The position numbers were made by a program, and so were the translations under genes. From Streptomyces hiroshimensis (GTDB taxonomy: Bacteria > Actinomycetota > Actinomycetes > Streptomycetales > Streptomycetaceae): DNA of 64,000 nt. This document shows, one piece after another, positions 1-8,043 of the stretch. The notes under the pieces were generated by a model, which worked only from the letters and a program-made list of their open reading frames with translations, was not told the DNA's origin and made no database searches. The DNA is taken from the NCBI RefSeq assembly GCF_014650335.1, contig NZ_BMUT01000003.1, positions 166,549-230,548 of the forward strand. Reading direction: 5' to 3'. Position 1 is the first letter of the stretch; each line of letters begins with the position of its first letter.

Positions 1-1
1 G

Positions 2-268
2 CTGCTGGCCGCCACCAGTGGACTGACGGTGGTCGACCAGAGATTCCACCCCGACATGGCGGCCGGCGAGCCGCCGGCGTCCCCGCTGACCCGCCGCGAG
101 CGGGAGGTTCTGAACCTGCTGCGGACCGGGGTCAGCAACCGCGAGATCGGTGCGCGGCTCCATCTGGCGAGCAGCACCGTGGAGTTCCACGTACGCAACG
201 TCCTGACCAAGCTGGGCGTCAAGAACCGCACGGCCGCGACGGCGAGAGCCGCGGCCCTGGGGCTGTAG
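2..268 (+). CDS. LuxR/NarL-family response regulator, C-terminal part (5' end outside window)
   Basis: The frame is open from the first bases of the window, so only the C-terminal ~88 residues are present. The helix-turn-helix is clear: LTRREREVLNLLRTG, then the SNREIGARLHLASSTVEFHV recognition region and VLTKLGVKNRTAA, which is a typical GerE/LuxR DNA-binding domain. The residues before it look like the end of a receiver or linker domain, so a two-component response regulator is likely but the phospho-acceptor part cannot be seen. It ends 11 bases before the stop of the convergent hydrolase gene. Whether it controls the adjacent RiPP genes cannot be told from sequence. Confidence 0.85.
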   Translation: MLAATSGLTVVDQRFHPDMAAGEPPASPLTRREREVLNLLRTGVSNREIGARLHLASSTVEFHVRNVLTKLGVKNRTAATARAAALGL

Positions 269-279
269 AGCCCGTCGGC

Positions 280-1365
280 TCACCCCGAAGACCGTGCCGC
301 CTCCGACCGCAGCCAGCCGGCGAGGAAGCCGTGCCACTGACCGGCGTTCGCGGCCGCTTCCAGTGCGTGCCCCGATTCCGGCAGCAGGTAGGCGGTCAGC
401 CGGGTGCCGGTGAAGAGGGTGCGCTCCACTCCGGCGACCTGTTCCGCGGACGTGCAGGTGAGCCAGGGACCGTGGCAGACGAGTCTGTCCTCGCCGCCGA
501 GCGCCACCAGGACCGGGACCCGGACGCGTGCGGCGAGCGCGGGTGCGTAGGCGTCCCCGAGGGTGGCCAGTTCGCCGGAGGTCACGGTGCTCTTGGTCAC
601 CTCGTCCCGTAACACGGTGCCCGGCCAGGTGTCGGAGAGGTTGTGGAAGAACCTGGCGCGGGTGCCCGGGCGGGTGGTGGAGTAGCCGGCCGGCGGGTGG
701 TCGTGCGACAGGACGGGGTCCTCCGCCGCCGGGTGCAGGCTGCGGCCGAACTCCTCCAGCAGCGGGCCGGCGCCGTGCCCGTACCCGGTGAGGACCAGGG
801 CGTCGACGTCCGCGTGGCGTACGGATTCGGCGAGCGCCACCCCAGAGCCGAAGGAGTGGCCGACGGCCACCACCCGGCGGTAGCGCGGTCCGCCCGCACC
901 GGTTCGCAGGGCGCCGACGACTGCGTGGAGGGCGTCGGCCTCCGAGCCGAGGTCGGTGGCGGAGGCGTCGGGGCGGCCGCTGGCGCCCGTGCCCGGCCGG
1001 TCGACGGCGACGGTGGCCAGGCCGGCGGCAGCCATCGCTTCCTGGAAGGAGGCGGCGCCCGGTGCGGGCCGGGACGTCCAGTAATGGCGGTCGTAGGTGA
1101 TGCCCGGCACCAGGACGAGCACGGTGTCCGGAGCCGGTCCCGCGGGGCGGCACAGCCGTCCGGCAACGGTCACCGAAGTGCCCGGCGCCGGTACGCGCAG
1201 TTCGCGGCAGGCCGGTGTCCCGTGCGACGGCGCGGAGGGGGTGGCCGCGGCCGGGGCGGCAGCCGGGGCGAGGACGAGGCCGGCGGTGAGGGCGAGGCCC
1301 GATGTGCCGGCGGTGAACAGGGCGGACAGGCGGCGCGGGGCGCAGCGCAGTCTCCTGGGCAGCAT
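280..1365 (-). CDS. Secreted alpha/beta hydrolase
   Basis: A 361-residue protein with an N-terminal export signal (Arg-rich start, then a hydrophobic Leu/Ala segment ending in an Ala-Pro-rich stretch near residue 40). The alpha/beta hydrolase core has a GHSFGSG nucleophile elbow, an acidic residue in GGEDRL and a C-terminal His in ESGHALE, giving a complete Ser-Asp-His triad. The ATG at 1365 is preceded by GGAAGGA at good spacing; longer upstream frames run through the neighbouring gene and lack such a site. It is the last gene of the minus-strand RiPP gene set, 47 bases after the monooxygenase. It may act on the exported peptide or be an unrelated lipase/esterase; the substrate is unknown. 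Confidence 0.85.
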   Translation of the reverse strand: MLPRRLRCAPRRLSALFTAGTSGLALTAGLVLAPAAAPAAATPSAPSHGTPACRELRVPAPGTSVTVAGRLCRPAGPAPDTVLVLVPGITYDRHYWTSRPAPGAASFQEAMAAAGLATVAVDRPGTGASGRPDASATDLGSEADALHAVVGALRTGAGGPRYRRVVAVGHSFGSGVALAESVRHADVDALVLTGYGHGAGPLLEEFGRSLHPAAEDPVLSHDHPPAGYSTTRPGTRARFFHNLSDTWPGTVLRDEVTKSTVTSGELATLGDAYAPALAARVRVPVLVALGGEDRLVCHGPWLTCTSAEQVAGVERTLFTGTRLTAYLLPESGHALEAAANAGQWHGFLAGWLRSEAARSSG

Positions 1366-1412
1366 GGCGTCCTTCCGAGGGTTCGACGGGTCGGTGAATC
1401 GGCAGGCCGTCC

Positions 1413-2471
1413 TCACGGCAGCGCCGGCAGGACCTTGTCCACGAACAGCCGCAGGCTGCGCTCGGCCACGTCGCCGGGCGCGGCTCCGTAGTCCGCCTGC
1501 CACAGCAGGCAGTCGGGTGCCAGGGCCTCGGTGACGGCGGCGATCTGTTCCGTCACGCTCGCCGGTCCGCCCACGACGGCGCTGCCCGTCTCGCGGAAGC
1601 GCTGCGGGGTCATCGCCCGGATGGCGCGGGACATGCCGGTGTAGCCGGGGTAGTCGCGGGACGCGGTCTTCTGCCACGTCGAGGTGGCCTCGGCCCACAC
1701 GTCCAGGTAAGCGGCGAGCAGCGGGTCGGCGGTCGCCCGGGCCGTGCGGTCGTCGTCGGCCACGAGCAGCGGCAGGCTGGCGGCGACGAAGGGGCCCGGG
1801 CCGTCCGTGCCGTGGCGTGCCCGGTACGCCTCCCGGTAGAGGTCGATGTTGTCCCGCATGTCGGCGAGGGGGGTCAGCGCCGGCGTCACCAGCAGCTTGT
1901 AGCCCTGCTCCCCCAGCCAGGCGAAGCTCTGCCGGGAGCGTACGGCCGCTCCCCACACGGGCGGGTGGGGCCGCTGCACCGGCCGCGGAAGGCTGGTGGC
2001 CCGCCGGTAGGAGAAGAACGGGGTCTCCTCGGTGACGTCCTCTTCGGTCCACAGCCGGACGACCGCCTCGATGGTCTTCTCGTAGCGTTCGCGGCTCTCG
2101 TCCATGTCGATGCCGAACGCCTCGAACTCCTGCGGGAGGTAGGCGCGCGCGAAACCGACGTCCAGCCGGCCGCCGCTGATGGCGTCCACCATCGCGGTCT
2201 CGGCGGCGAGCCGGACGGGGTGGTGGAAGACGGGCAGCAGGCATCCGGTGAGCAGTCTGATGCGGGTGGTGCAGGCCGCCACAGCGGAGAGGAAGGCCGG
2301 CGGGCTGGGGCAGTATCCGCCGTAGGGCGTGAGGTAGTGCTCGGTGATCTTCACATGGCTGAGTCCGGCCGAGTCGGCGATGCGTGCCAGGTTCAGCACG
2401 TCGTGGAAGTACTCGGCCGCGCCGCGGCGCTCGGGCCGGCAGTCGGGCAGCAGGGACAGGCCGTGCAACAC
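1413..2471 (-). CDS. Luciferase-like (LLM class) flavin-dependent monooxygenase
   Basis: A 352-residue protein with the bacterial-luciferase/F420-type TIM-barrel signature. The N-terminal ARIADSAGLSHVKITEHY strand, the RIRLLTGCLLPVFHHPVRLA segment, the GGRLDVGFARAY motif and a late VVGGPASVTEQI flavin-phosphate loop are all present. Members use reduced FMN or F420 to oxidise small molecules. The start is a GTG at 2471 with GGGGGGA just upstream. It lies 97 bases downstream of the CPBP genes on the same strand, so it could be a tailoring oxidase for the modified peptide, but that role is inferred from position only. Whether FMN or F420 is used cannot be decided here. Confidence 0.85.
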   Translation of the reverse strand: MLHGLSLLPDCRPERRGAAEYFHDVLNLARIADSAGLSHVKITEHYLTPYGGYCPSPPAFLSAVAACTTRIRLLTGCLLPVFHHPVRLAAETAMVDAISGGRLDVGFARAYLPQEFEAFGIDMDESRERYEKTIEAVVRLWTEEDVTEETPFFSYRRATSLPRPVQRPHPPVWGAAVRSRQSFAWLGEQGYKLLVTPALTPLADMRDNIDLYREAYRARHGTDGPGPFVAASLPLLVADDDRTARATADPLLAAYLDVWAEATSTWQKTASRDYPGYTGMSRAIRAMTPQRFRETGSAVVGGPASVTEQIAAVTEALAPDCLLWQADYGAAPGDVAERSLRLFVDKVLPALP

Positions 2472-2568
2472 GTCGTTCCCCCCTGATGGGTCGTGGGTCG
2501 TCGGCAGTCGTCAATGGCCGGCGGTGACCGGTCGGTTGTACGTACGAAGCGGGGCCTCCCCTCCCCCG

Positions 2569-3384
2569 TCACAGGACCGCGAAGAGGAAGAACGTGACGT
2601 GCGCGACGATCAGCGGCGGCAGGGCGGGGACCGCCCAGAACAGCAGACCGTGCGCGATGCCCATGACCAGGGCGCCGACCATGGGGAACATCGCCGCACG
2701 CCAGGACCCCATGAAGAAGCACTGCATCAGCACGAAGAGCACCACCGAGACGGCGAGGGTCGCGGGGAGTCCCGCGCTGCCCAGGTAGCCGAAGAGGACG
2801 CCGCGGAAGACCGTCTCCTCGCAGCCGACCTGGACCGCCATGACCGTCACCGCCAGGGGCAGCGGCAGCACTTCGACGGTCTTGAAGTGGTGACGGAGCC
2901 AGCCGCCCCGGCTCATCGCGATCCATCCGCCGACGTCGCGGGGCCCGCCGAGCCTGGCCGTGCCGGCCGACGCCGCGGCCGGCAGCCGTGAGCCGCGCCG
3001 TCCGGGCCGTCCGGGCCGCCCGGGCCTGTGCAGTGACGCCTCGATCACCAGCCGGCAGAGGAACGACGCGATGCCCATCTCCCCGATCCCCACCAGGACT
3101 CCGAGGACGAGCAGCACGGGGTCGAGGGAGTCCAGATGGATGGCGGACAGGGGCAGGCCGGTCAGCCACAGCAGTACGGCGACGGCGAGGACGTGGCTGA
3201 CGGCCGCCGCCGACAGTTCCATGACGCCGCCGATCTCGCTGCGGTCGTACCTGCGGTCCTTGGTGAAGCGGTGGGCCCAGCGGCGCGCGCCGGTGAACAG
3301 CAGCCGCTTGCACCACCAGTAGTAGACGGGGACGAAGGCGGTGGCCAGGGCCAGCCGTACCGCCCATGGCCAGTGCGCGGTCAT
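2569..3384 (-). CDS. CPBP-family intramembrane protease (second of pair)
   Basis: A 271-residue multi-pass membrane protein with the CPBP/Abi motif EETVFRG around residue 190 and later transmembrane segments carrying the His residues expected in this family (AHGLLFWA, AHVTFF). CPBP proteins act as prenyl-CAAX-type proteases or bacteriocin self-immunity factors; SagE in streptolysin-type RiPP clusters belongs here. The ATG at 3384 overlaps the stop of the upstream CPBP gene as ATGA, so the two are translationally coupled. A cytosolic loop holds an Arg-Pro-Gly repeat (2998-3024). Its likely role is leader cleavage or immunity for the RiPP; the sequence does not distinguish these. Confidence 0.85.
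   Translation of the reverse strand: MTAHWPWAVRLALATAFVPVYYWWCKRLLFTGARRWAHRFTKDRRYDRSEIGGVMELSAAAVSHVLAVAVLLWLTGLPLSAIHLDSLDPVLLVLGVLVGIGEMGIASFLCRLVIEASLHRPGRPGRPGRRGSRLPAAASAGTARLGGPRDVGGWIAMSRGGWLRHHFKTVEVLPLPLAVTVMAVQVGCEETVFRGVLFGYLGSAGLPATLAVSVVLFVLMQCFFMGSWRAAMFPMVGALVMGIAHGLLFWAVPALPPLIVAHVTFFLFAVL
2998..3024. repeat. Three 9-bp tandem units coding Arg-Pro-Gly
   Basis: Units CCGTCCGGG, CCGTCCGGG and CCGCCCGGG follow each other inside the second CPBP gene and encode a short (RPG) run in a loop. The repeat stays in frame, so slippage would change only loop length. Confidence 0.8.
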
Positions 3385-4253
3385 GGAGCGGCCTCCTTGC
3401 GGCGGTAGCCGATGCGCAGTGCGGTTTGGCGGCGCCACACGTACGCGTTGAAGACCATGTGGGTCACGGCGGCCGCCCAGACGCTGCCCGTGATCAGCGT
3501 CGCCGTCGTGGCGAGCACCGACAGCGGCAGCTTGGCGAGCACTTGCGCCCAGCCGAAGAAGATGTGCGACAGGGCGAACATCACGACGACACCCACGACG
3601 CCCGCCACGCGCAGCCCGTCGTGCCCGGGGCGCAGCGCCATGCGCAGCAGTACGCCCCGGAAGACGAGTTCCTCCAGTACGGCCACGGCCAGCAGCCACC
3701 CCAGGCCGACCCGGTAGTCCTCGGCGGTGGGTACGTAGCCGCCCCGGCCTTTGGCGATGCCCATCACGCGGCGGCGCGGGCCGTCGCCGGGCGAGGCCCC
3801 CGGTGCCCTTACCGGCCGCATGGAACGCACGCGGGCCTCCTGAGGGCGGCGCGCGCTCCCCCGCCCGGCGGTGGTGGTTCTCGCGCGCGCCCGGCCGGCG
3901 CTCCACCGGGTGACGGCGCCGTCGGACCAGATCACCAGCAGACCGCAGGCCGCTCCGGCGGCCAGCCCCGCGGCACCGGGCCACAGCGGCCCGGTGGCGA
4001 TGCCGCCGGGCCCGAGTGCGGCGATGCCGGCCGCGGTCAGCACGGTCATGAGGCAGACGTGGACCGGCATGAAGCGCACACCGCGGTGGGCGAGCCACCG
4101 GGTGCGCAGGTGTGCGGCGAGCGTGAGGCAGGAGGCGCTGCACAGGGCGAGGGCGGCCCACATGTAGGTGCGGGTGTCGGGGGTGAGGCCGATCCCGGAG
4201 GCGAAAGTGATCTCGGAGGTATGGGTGATCTCAGGGGTAAGGGTGAGGTGCAC
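3381..4253 (-). CDS. CPBP-family intramembrane protease (first of pair)
   Basis: A 290-residue membrane protein. After four predicted N-terminal hydrophobic segments and an Arg-rich cytosolic loop, the conserved EELVFRG motif appears, followed by FALSHIFFGW and HMVFNAYVW, matching the metal-binding Glu, His and His/Asn positions of CPBP proteases. The GTG start at 4253 lies inside the 3' end of the YcaO gene (23-base overlap) with GGAGGG upstream. A later ATG (4163) would remove only the first ~30 residues and is a possible alternative. Its own stop overlaps the start of the second CPBP gene. Having two divergent CPBP genes in one RiPP operon suggests split jobs, for example leader processing and self-protection. 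Confidence 0.85.
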   Translation of the reverse strand: MHLTLTPEITHTSEITFASGIGLTPDTRTYMWAALALCSASCLTLAAHLRTRWLAHRGVRFMPVHVCLMTVLTAAGIAALGPGGIATGPLWPGAAGLAAGAACGLLVIWSDGAVTRWSAGRARARTTTAGRGSARRPQEARVRSMRPVRAPGASPGDGPRRRVMGIAKGRGGYVPTAEDYRVGLGWLLAVAVLEELVFRGVLLRMALRPGHDGLRVAGVVGVVVMFALSHIFFGWAQVLAKLPLSVLATTATLITGSVWAAAVTHMVFNAYVWRRQTALRIGYRRKEAAP

Positions 4254-5691
4254 TGCTGCGGAACCCTCCGTAGTCCTCGAAACGGGGGTGCGCCGCGGCC
4301 GGAGCGCCGGGCAACGGCAGGCTCAGGGTGTCCGGCGACCAGACGCGGTCCACGAACAGGCCCAGGGCGCGCAGGTCGGGGGTGGTCAGGTCGGCGTGGT
4401 AGAGGCGCCGGCCCGCCTCCCGGTAGGCGCGCAGGATCGCGACGGCCTGTTCGCGGGCCGTCCGGGTGTCGTCCGGGGGCAGTTCGCCGGCGACGGCCTC
4501 GCGGTGGTCGCCGAACCGCTTCTCGACCGCGGCCGCACCGCCGGGCTGGGCGTAGGCGACCACGTTGCTCTCCAGGTCGAATGCGGGCGACCGTTCGGCC
4601 GGTGCCTGTCCTGCGGGACCGGACGCCGCCTCCTGCTCCAGCCGCGCGGTCACCGCGGACATCACCGCGAGGCCCCTGACGCCCGCCGCTTCCAGCAGGG
4701 CCTTGTACATGGCGCCTTCCAGGGAGCCGTCGACGCCCTGTCCGGCGACGATCGCGGGGAAGCCGCCTCCCGGCTCGCGCAGCAGGCACACCACGGTGTG
4801 AAGACCGGGTACGGACAGCCCGGGGACCGGCAGCCAGTGGTACTCGGGGCGGCCGAAGCCGTCCGGCAGGCAGCGGTCGGTGATCCTCTCGAGCCGGCGG
4901 GTGCGGGCGTCCGGGCGGATCCGGGTGCTGGGCAGGCCGCCGTGCCAGTGCCCGATCGCGGCGTCGAGCTGGACGGCCTCGTGCAGTGCGCCGAGCAGTG
5001 CCCTGCTGTGGGTGGTGTGGGCCGCGGTGCCCGTGGTGACCGCGGCATTGAGCCAGGGCTCGCCTTCGGTGTCCCGTACGACGTAGCCCACGAGGAACAG
5101 CTGGGCCGGGAGCCAGGTGTCGCCGCCGTCGGTGAGGGAGGCCGTCCTGATCCAGCCGACGGGCGCGGCAGGGTCGAAGGCCCGGAACGGGAAGGAGGGC
5201 GCGGCGAGCTGCTCCGGGGTGAAGAACCGGTAGGCGCCCGGCTCCAGGACGGTGCGGCCTTCGGCGGTGAGCTGCTCGTAGGGCCGGAAGTCCACCGGGT
5301 GGCGGCCGCTGACGGCCGCCATGTACCCGGCGTAGCGTTCGGCCGTCTCGCCGAGGGTGCGGATCTCGCTCTCGTAGCGCAGGAGGCCGTAGCCGCCGAT
5401 GTGGTAGCTGGACGGCGGCGGTGCCGGCTGATGACGCGGTACGTGCACGCCTGTCATCTCGCCGCCCGCGCACAGGATGCGGGGGTCGGAACGGCCGCCG
5501 TGCACGTGGCCCATGGACTGCAGGAGTCCGCACAGGGGGCTGTGCATGCGGCGGCGGAGCCGCTCGGCGCGGGTGGCGGGCGGGACGGCGACGCGGATGG
5601 CGCCGGCTTGCGTCATGCCGGCTTCCGTCATGCCGCTTTCCGTCATCGCGGTTTCCGTCATCCCGGTTCCCCTTGCGTCCGTGTCAGTCAT
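4231..5691 (-). CDS. YcaO-domain cyclodehydratase of TOMM/LAP type
   Basis: A 486-residue YcaO protein. The ATP-binding signature GETAERY is at residues 114-120, with the usual downstream segments (AMYKALLEAAGVRGL near residue 360 and a late TPDLRALGL). The protein ends PHPYP, matching the C-terminal PxPxP motif of azoline-forming YcaO enzymes. The family uses ATP to activate peptide amides so that Cys, Ser or Thr side chains cyclise to thiazolines and oxazolines. The ATG at 5691 overlaps the end of the leader-binding gene by 8 bases. The first 30 residues contain four MTExx-like repeats, each with its own Met, so the true start could be any of several. Substrate by context is the 55-residue precursor at 9712-9879. 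Confidence 0.93.
   Translation of the reverse strand: MTDTDARGTGMTETAMTESGMTEAGMTQAGAIRVAVPPATRAERLRRRMHSPLCGLLQSMGHVHGGRSDPRILCAGGEMTGVHVPRHQPAPPPSSYHIGGYGLLRYESEIRTLGETAERYAGYMAAVSGRHPVDFRPYEQLTAEGRTVLEPGAYRFFTPEQLAAPSFPFRAFDPAAPVGWIRTASLTDGGDTWLPAQLFLVGYVVRDTEGEPWLNAAVTTGTAAHTTHSRALLGALHEAVQLDAAIGHWHGGLPSTRIRPDARTRRLERITDRCLPDGFGRPEYHWLPVPGLSVPGLHTVVCLLREPGGGFPAIVAGQGVDGSLEGAMYKALLEAAGVRGLAVMSAVTARLEQEAASGPAGQAPAERSPAFDLESNVVAYAQPGGAAAVEKRFGDHREAVAGELPPDDTRTAREQAVAILRAYREAGRRLYHADLTTPDLRALGLFVDRVWSPDTLSLPLPGAPAAAHPRFEDYGGFRSSAPHPYP
5602..5661. repeat. Four 15-bp tandem units at the 5' end of the YcaO gene
   Basis: On the + strand the units GCCGGCTTGCGTCAT, GCCGGCTTCCGTCAT, GCCGCTTTCCGTCAT and CGCGGTTTCCGTCAT lie head to tail. 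Read on the coding strand each gives ATG ACG (G/C)AA plus two small residues, a Met-Thr-Glu/Gln pentad. Each unit therefore offers an in-frame start codon. Confidence 0.9.
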
Positions 5692-6721
5692 GGAGCCACG
5701 TCCGGGGGTCGAAATACAGGGTGCTGTCGTCCCGTTCGGGCAGGGAGCCGCACTCGGGGCAGCCGGGCAGGGGCAGTACCTCGCTGTAGCTGATCTCCAT
5801 CGAGGGCAGGTAGATGCCCAGCGTCTTCTCGATGGTGAACGTCGAGCCGGTGTGCAGGAAGTTGACGACTTCCAGGGCCGTGTGGGAGGCCAGCAGGGCG
5901 GCGACGGCGCCCAGGACCGCCGGCCGGCCACGGCGGACGGCGCCGCGGGCGAGGGCGTCCTTGTAGGCGAGGTAGCTGGCGCTCTCCCGCAGGTTCATCG
6001 TGACGCGCCGCTCGAAGCAGGAGTAGCAGGCCGAGCGGCCCGGTACGAACGTGGGGCCGACGAACAGGAAGGGTCCGTCGACGACGCCGTGCACCCAGGG
6101 GAAGCCCACTTCCAGCGCCATGCGGTTGAGGGCCTGGAAGTGCGGCGGGTCCACCTGGTCCATCACGGACACCACGAGGCCGTCGCGCCACGCCTCGGCG
6201 GCCTCGCACAGGGCCGTGACGCGCAGGGAGTCCGCCGCGCCCTCCTCGGCCAGCCGGTCGAGGGCCTGCCGGGCGGGGTCGTCCGCGGGCACTTCGGTCA
6301 CTCCGGAGGGGACGAGGCCGGCGAGGTGGGCGGCGACGGCGCGGGCCGGCTCGGAGCCGCCCAGCAGGTAAACGGGGCGGTCGGTGGGCGGCGGGTCCTG
6401 GGGGGCGGCGAGCGTCTCGACGTGGTCGAGGTAGGCGTCGAGCGCGGTTGCGGGTTCCTGCTCGACGAGACCGAGCTGGTCCAGGTGGTCGACGATGGCC
6501 TCGACCTCGGTGCGCGGCATGTCCTCCCGTTTGGCCAGCTCGCCGCGCGAGAGTGCCCCGTCCAGGCCCTTGACCACGCTGAACAGCTTTCCCGAGCGGG
6601 CGTGGTCGGTGATGACGAAGGACTGGGCGTTCCACACGCCCGTGCGGAGTTCGACCATGTCGGGGCTGTGCCCGACGACGGTCACGGATCGTTTGATCCT
6701 CATGTTCCTGGAGGTGCGCAC
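5684..6721 (-). CDS. TOMM E1-like leader-peptide-binding protein (Ocin-ThiF type)
   Basis: A 345-residue protein. Residues ~20-90 look like the winged-helix RiPP recognition element that binds the precursor leader (GLDGALSRGELAK, TEVEAIVDHLDQLGLV). Residues ~115-290 resemble a degenerate E1/ThiF domain. Two CxxC pairs, CYSC (232-235) and CPEC (321-324), can hold the structural zinc of this family. In LAP pathways this protein delivers the precursor to YcaO and stimulates cyclodehydration. The GXGXXG adenylation loop typical of active E1 enzymes is not obvious, as expected for the scaffolding form. It overlaps the downstream YcaO gene by 8 bases, consistent with a stoichiometric complex. Confidence 0.9.
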   Translation of the reverse strand: MRTSRNMRIKRSVTVVGHSPDMVELRTGVWNAQSFVITDHARSGKLFSVVKGLDGALSRGELAKREDMPRTEVEAIVDHLDQLGLVEQEPATALDAYLDHVETLAAPQDPPPTDRPVYLLGGSEPARAVAAHLAGLVPSGVTEVPADDPARQALDRLAEEGAADSLRVTALCEAAEAWRDGLVVSVMDQVDPPHFQALNRMALEVGFPWVHGVVDGPFLFVGPTFVPGRSACYSCFERRVTMNLRESASYLAYKDALARGAVRRGRPAVLGAVAALLASHTALEVVNFLHTGSTFTIEKTLGIYLPSMEISYSEVLPLPGCPECGSLPERDDSTLYFDPRTWLHD

Positions 6722-6813
6722 GTGGTCTTCCCCCTGTGCGTGGCGGTGGGCAGTCGGTGGTCGGTGGTCGGGTGGGGCCGGCGTTCGTCGTCGTTACGTG
6801 GAACGGCGCCGGT

Positions 6814-8040
6814 TCAGCCGTAGACCGCGGCGGCGCCGCGGGCCCGCTTGCCCTCGTCCGGCGCCGAGGCGAACTGTAGGTCGATGAAGGCGTCGGCGAT
6901 GCGTTCGCGGGGCATCCGCAGCCCGTCGGCGTCTCTGCGCAGGCCGCCCGCCGTCTCGAGGAAGCGCAGGAGCGAGCGGACGGCCGGGATGGCGGTGATC
7001 TGGTCGAAGGGGCGTCCGGCGCGCTCCTCCCAGTTGCGTACGAGGGCGCCCTCGAAGGTGGTGAGCGACTGGTACATCAGCCGGGGGGCCACCGAGGCCG
7101 ATGCGACGGGGTCGCGTTCGGCGCCGGCGAAGGGGTCGCGGTTGAACGCGGCGAGCCGTCCCCGGGGCGAGGCGACGTACTCGCCCCCGAGGAGTGAGGC
7201 GGCTCCGGCCCCGAAGCCCACCCAGTCCATCTCCAGCCGGAAGTAGGCCAGGTCGCTGTGGCAGCGCCGCCGGCCGAAGTGGCTGAAGGCGTATTCGGGG
7301 TGGCCGTGTTCCTCCAGCAGCCCCGCCCCCAGCCGGTAGGCCTGCTTCTGTTCGTCGCGCAGGATGACGTGGTCGCCGCGCCGCAGTTGCTTGCGCATCA
7401 CGGTGCCGTAGGCGGGACGGAAGGGGTAGTAGGAGACGTGGGTGACGGGGAGCTCCAGTGCGGTCCGTACGGTGCGCTCGACCTCTGCCAGCTCTTCCTC
7501 GGGGAAGCCGCACATCAGGTCGATGTTGAGGTCGCGGAACCCGGCCTCGGCGGCCAGCTGGAAGACGCGCCGTGCCCCGTCGGCCCGGTGGGCCCGCCCC
7601 AGGCGGCGCAGCCGGTCGTCGTCGAAGGACTGCACTCCGCTGCTCATCCGGAAGAAGCCGATCTCCCGGAAGGCCTTGAGCTTGGCCGGGGACACGGTCT
7701 CCGGGCTGCACTCGATGGTGGCCTCGCGCAGGTCCGAGAGGTCGAGCACGGAGTGCAGCGCCTCGCCGATGCGCATGATCTCCGTCTCGCCGAGGATGCT
7801 GGCCGTTCCTCCTCCCCAGTAGTGGATCGCGGGCCGGTAGCCGGCGGCCGTCAGTTCGCGGCCGGTCTGCCGGATCTGCCGGCACAGCGCGTCGACGTAC
7901 CGTGCCCGCGCCGTGTCGTGTTCCTTCAGCAGCAGCTCGGAGGTGGGGATCTCGGTGACCCAGTCGCAGAAGTGGCACTTCGAGCTGCAGAAGGGGATGT
8001 GTACGTAGACCAGCAGCGGCCTGTCCGCATGGGTGCCCAC
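6814..8040 (-). CDS. HemN/HemW-like radical SAM protein in RiPP cluster
   Basis: A 408-residue radical SAM enzyme. The cluster-binding motif CSSKCHFC (C18, C22, C25) follows VYVHIPFC, as in HemN-type proteins; HYWGGGTAS and VQSFDDDRLRRLGR are further HemN-family hallmarks, and a C-terminal HemN-like domain follows. HemN-like proteins include coproporphyrinogen oxidase, heme chaperones and class C radical SAM methyltransferases such as those that modify thiopeptides. Sitting between the dehydrogenase and the leader-binding gene, three bases after the dehydrogenase stop, it most likely modifies the azole peptide, for instance by C-methylation. This is inference; a heme-related role is not excluded. 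The start is GTG. Confidence 0.88.
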   Translation of the reverse strand: MGTHADRPLLVYVHIPFCSSKCHFCDWVTEIPTSELLLKEHDTARARYVDALCRQIRQTGRELTAAGYRPAIHYWGGGTASILGETEIMRIGEALHSVLDLSDLREATIECSPETVSPAKLKAFREIGFFRMSSGVQSFDDDRLRRLGRAHRADGARRVFQLAAEAGFRDLNIDLMCGFPEEELAEVERTVRTALELPVTHVSYYPFRPAYGTVMRKQLRRGDHVILRDEQKQAYRLGAGLLEEHGHPEYAFSHFGRRRCHSDLAYFRLEMDWVGFGAGAASLLGGEYVASPRGRLAAFNRDPFAGAERDPVASASVAPRLMYQSLTTFEGALVRNWEERAGRPFDQITAIPAVRSLLRFLETAGGLRRDADGLRMPRERIADAFIDLQFASAPDEGKRARGAAAVYG

Positions 8041-8043
8041 GGC

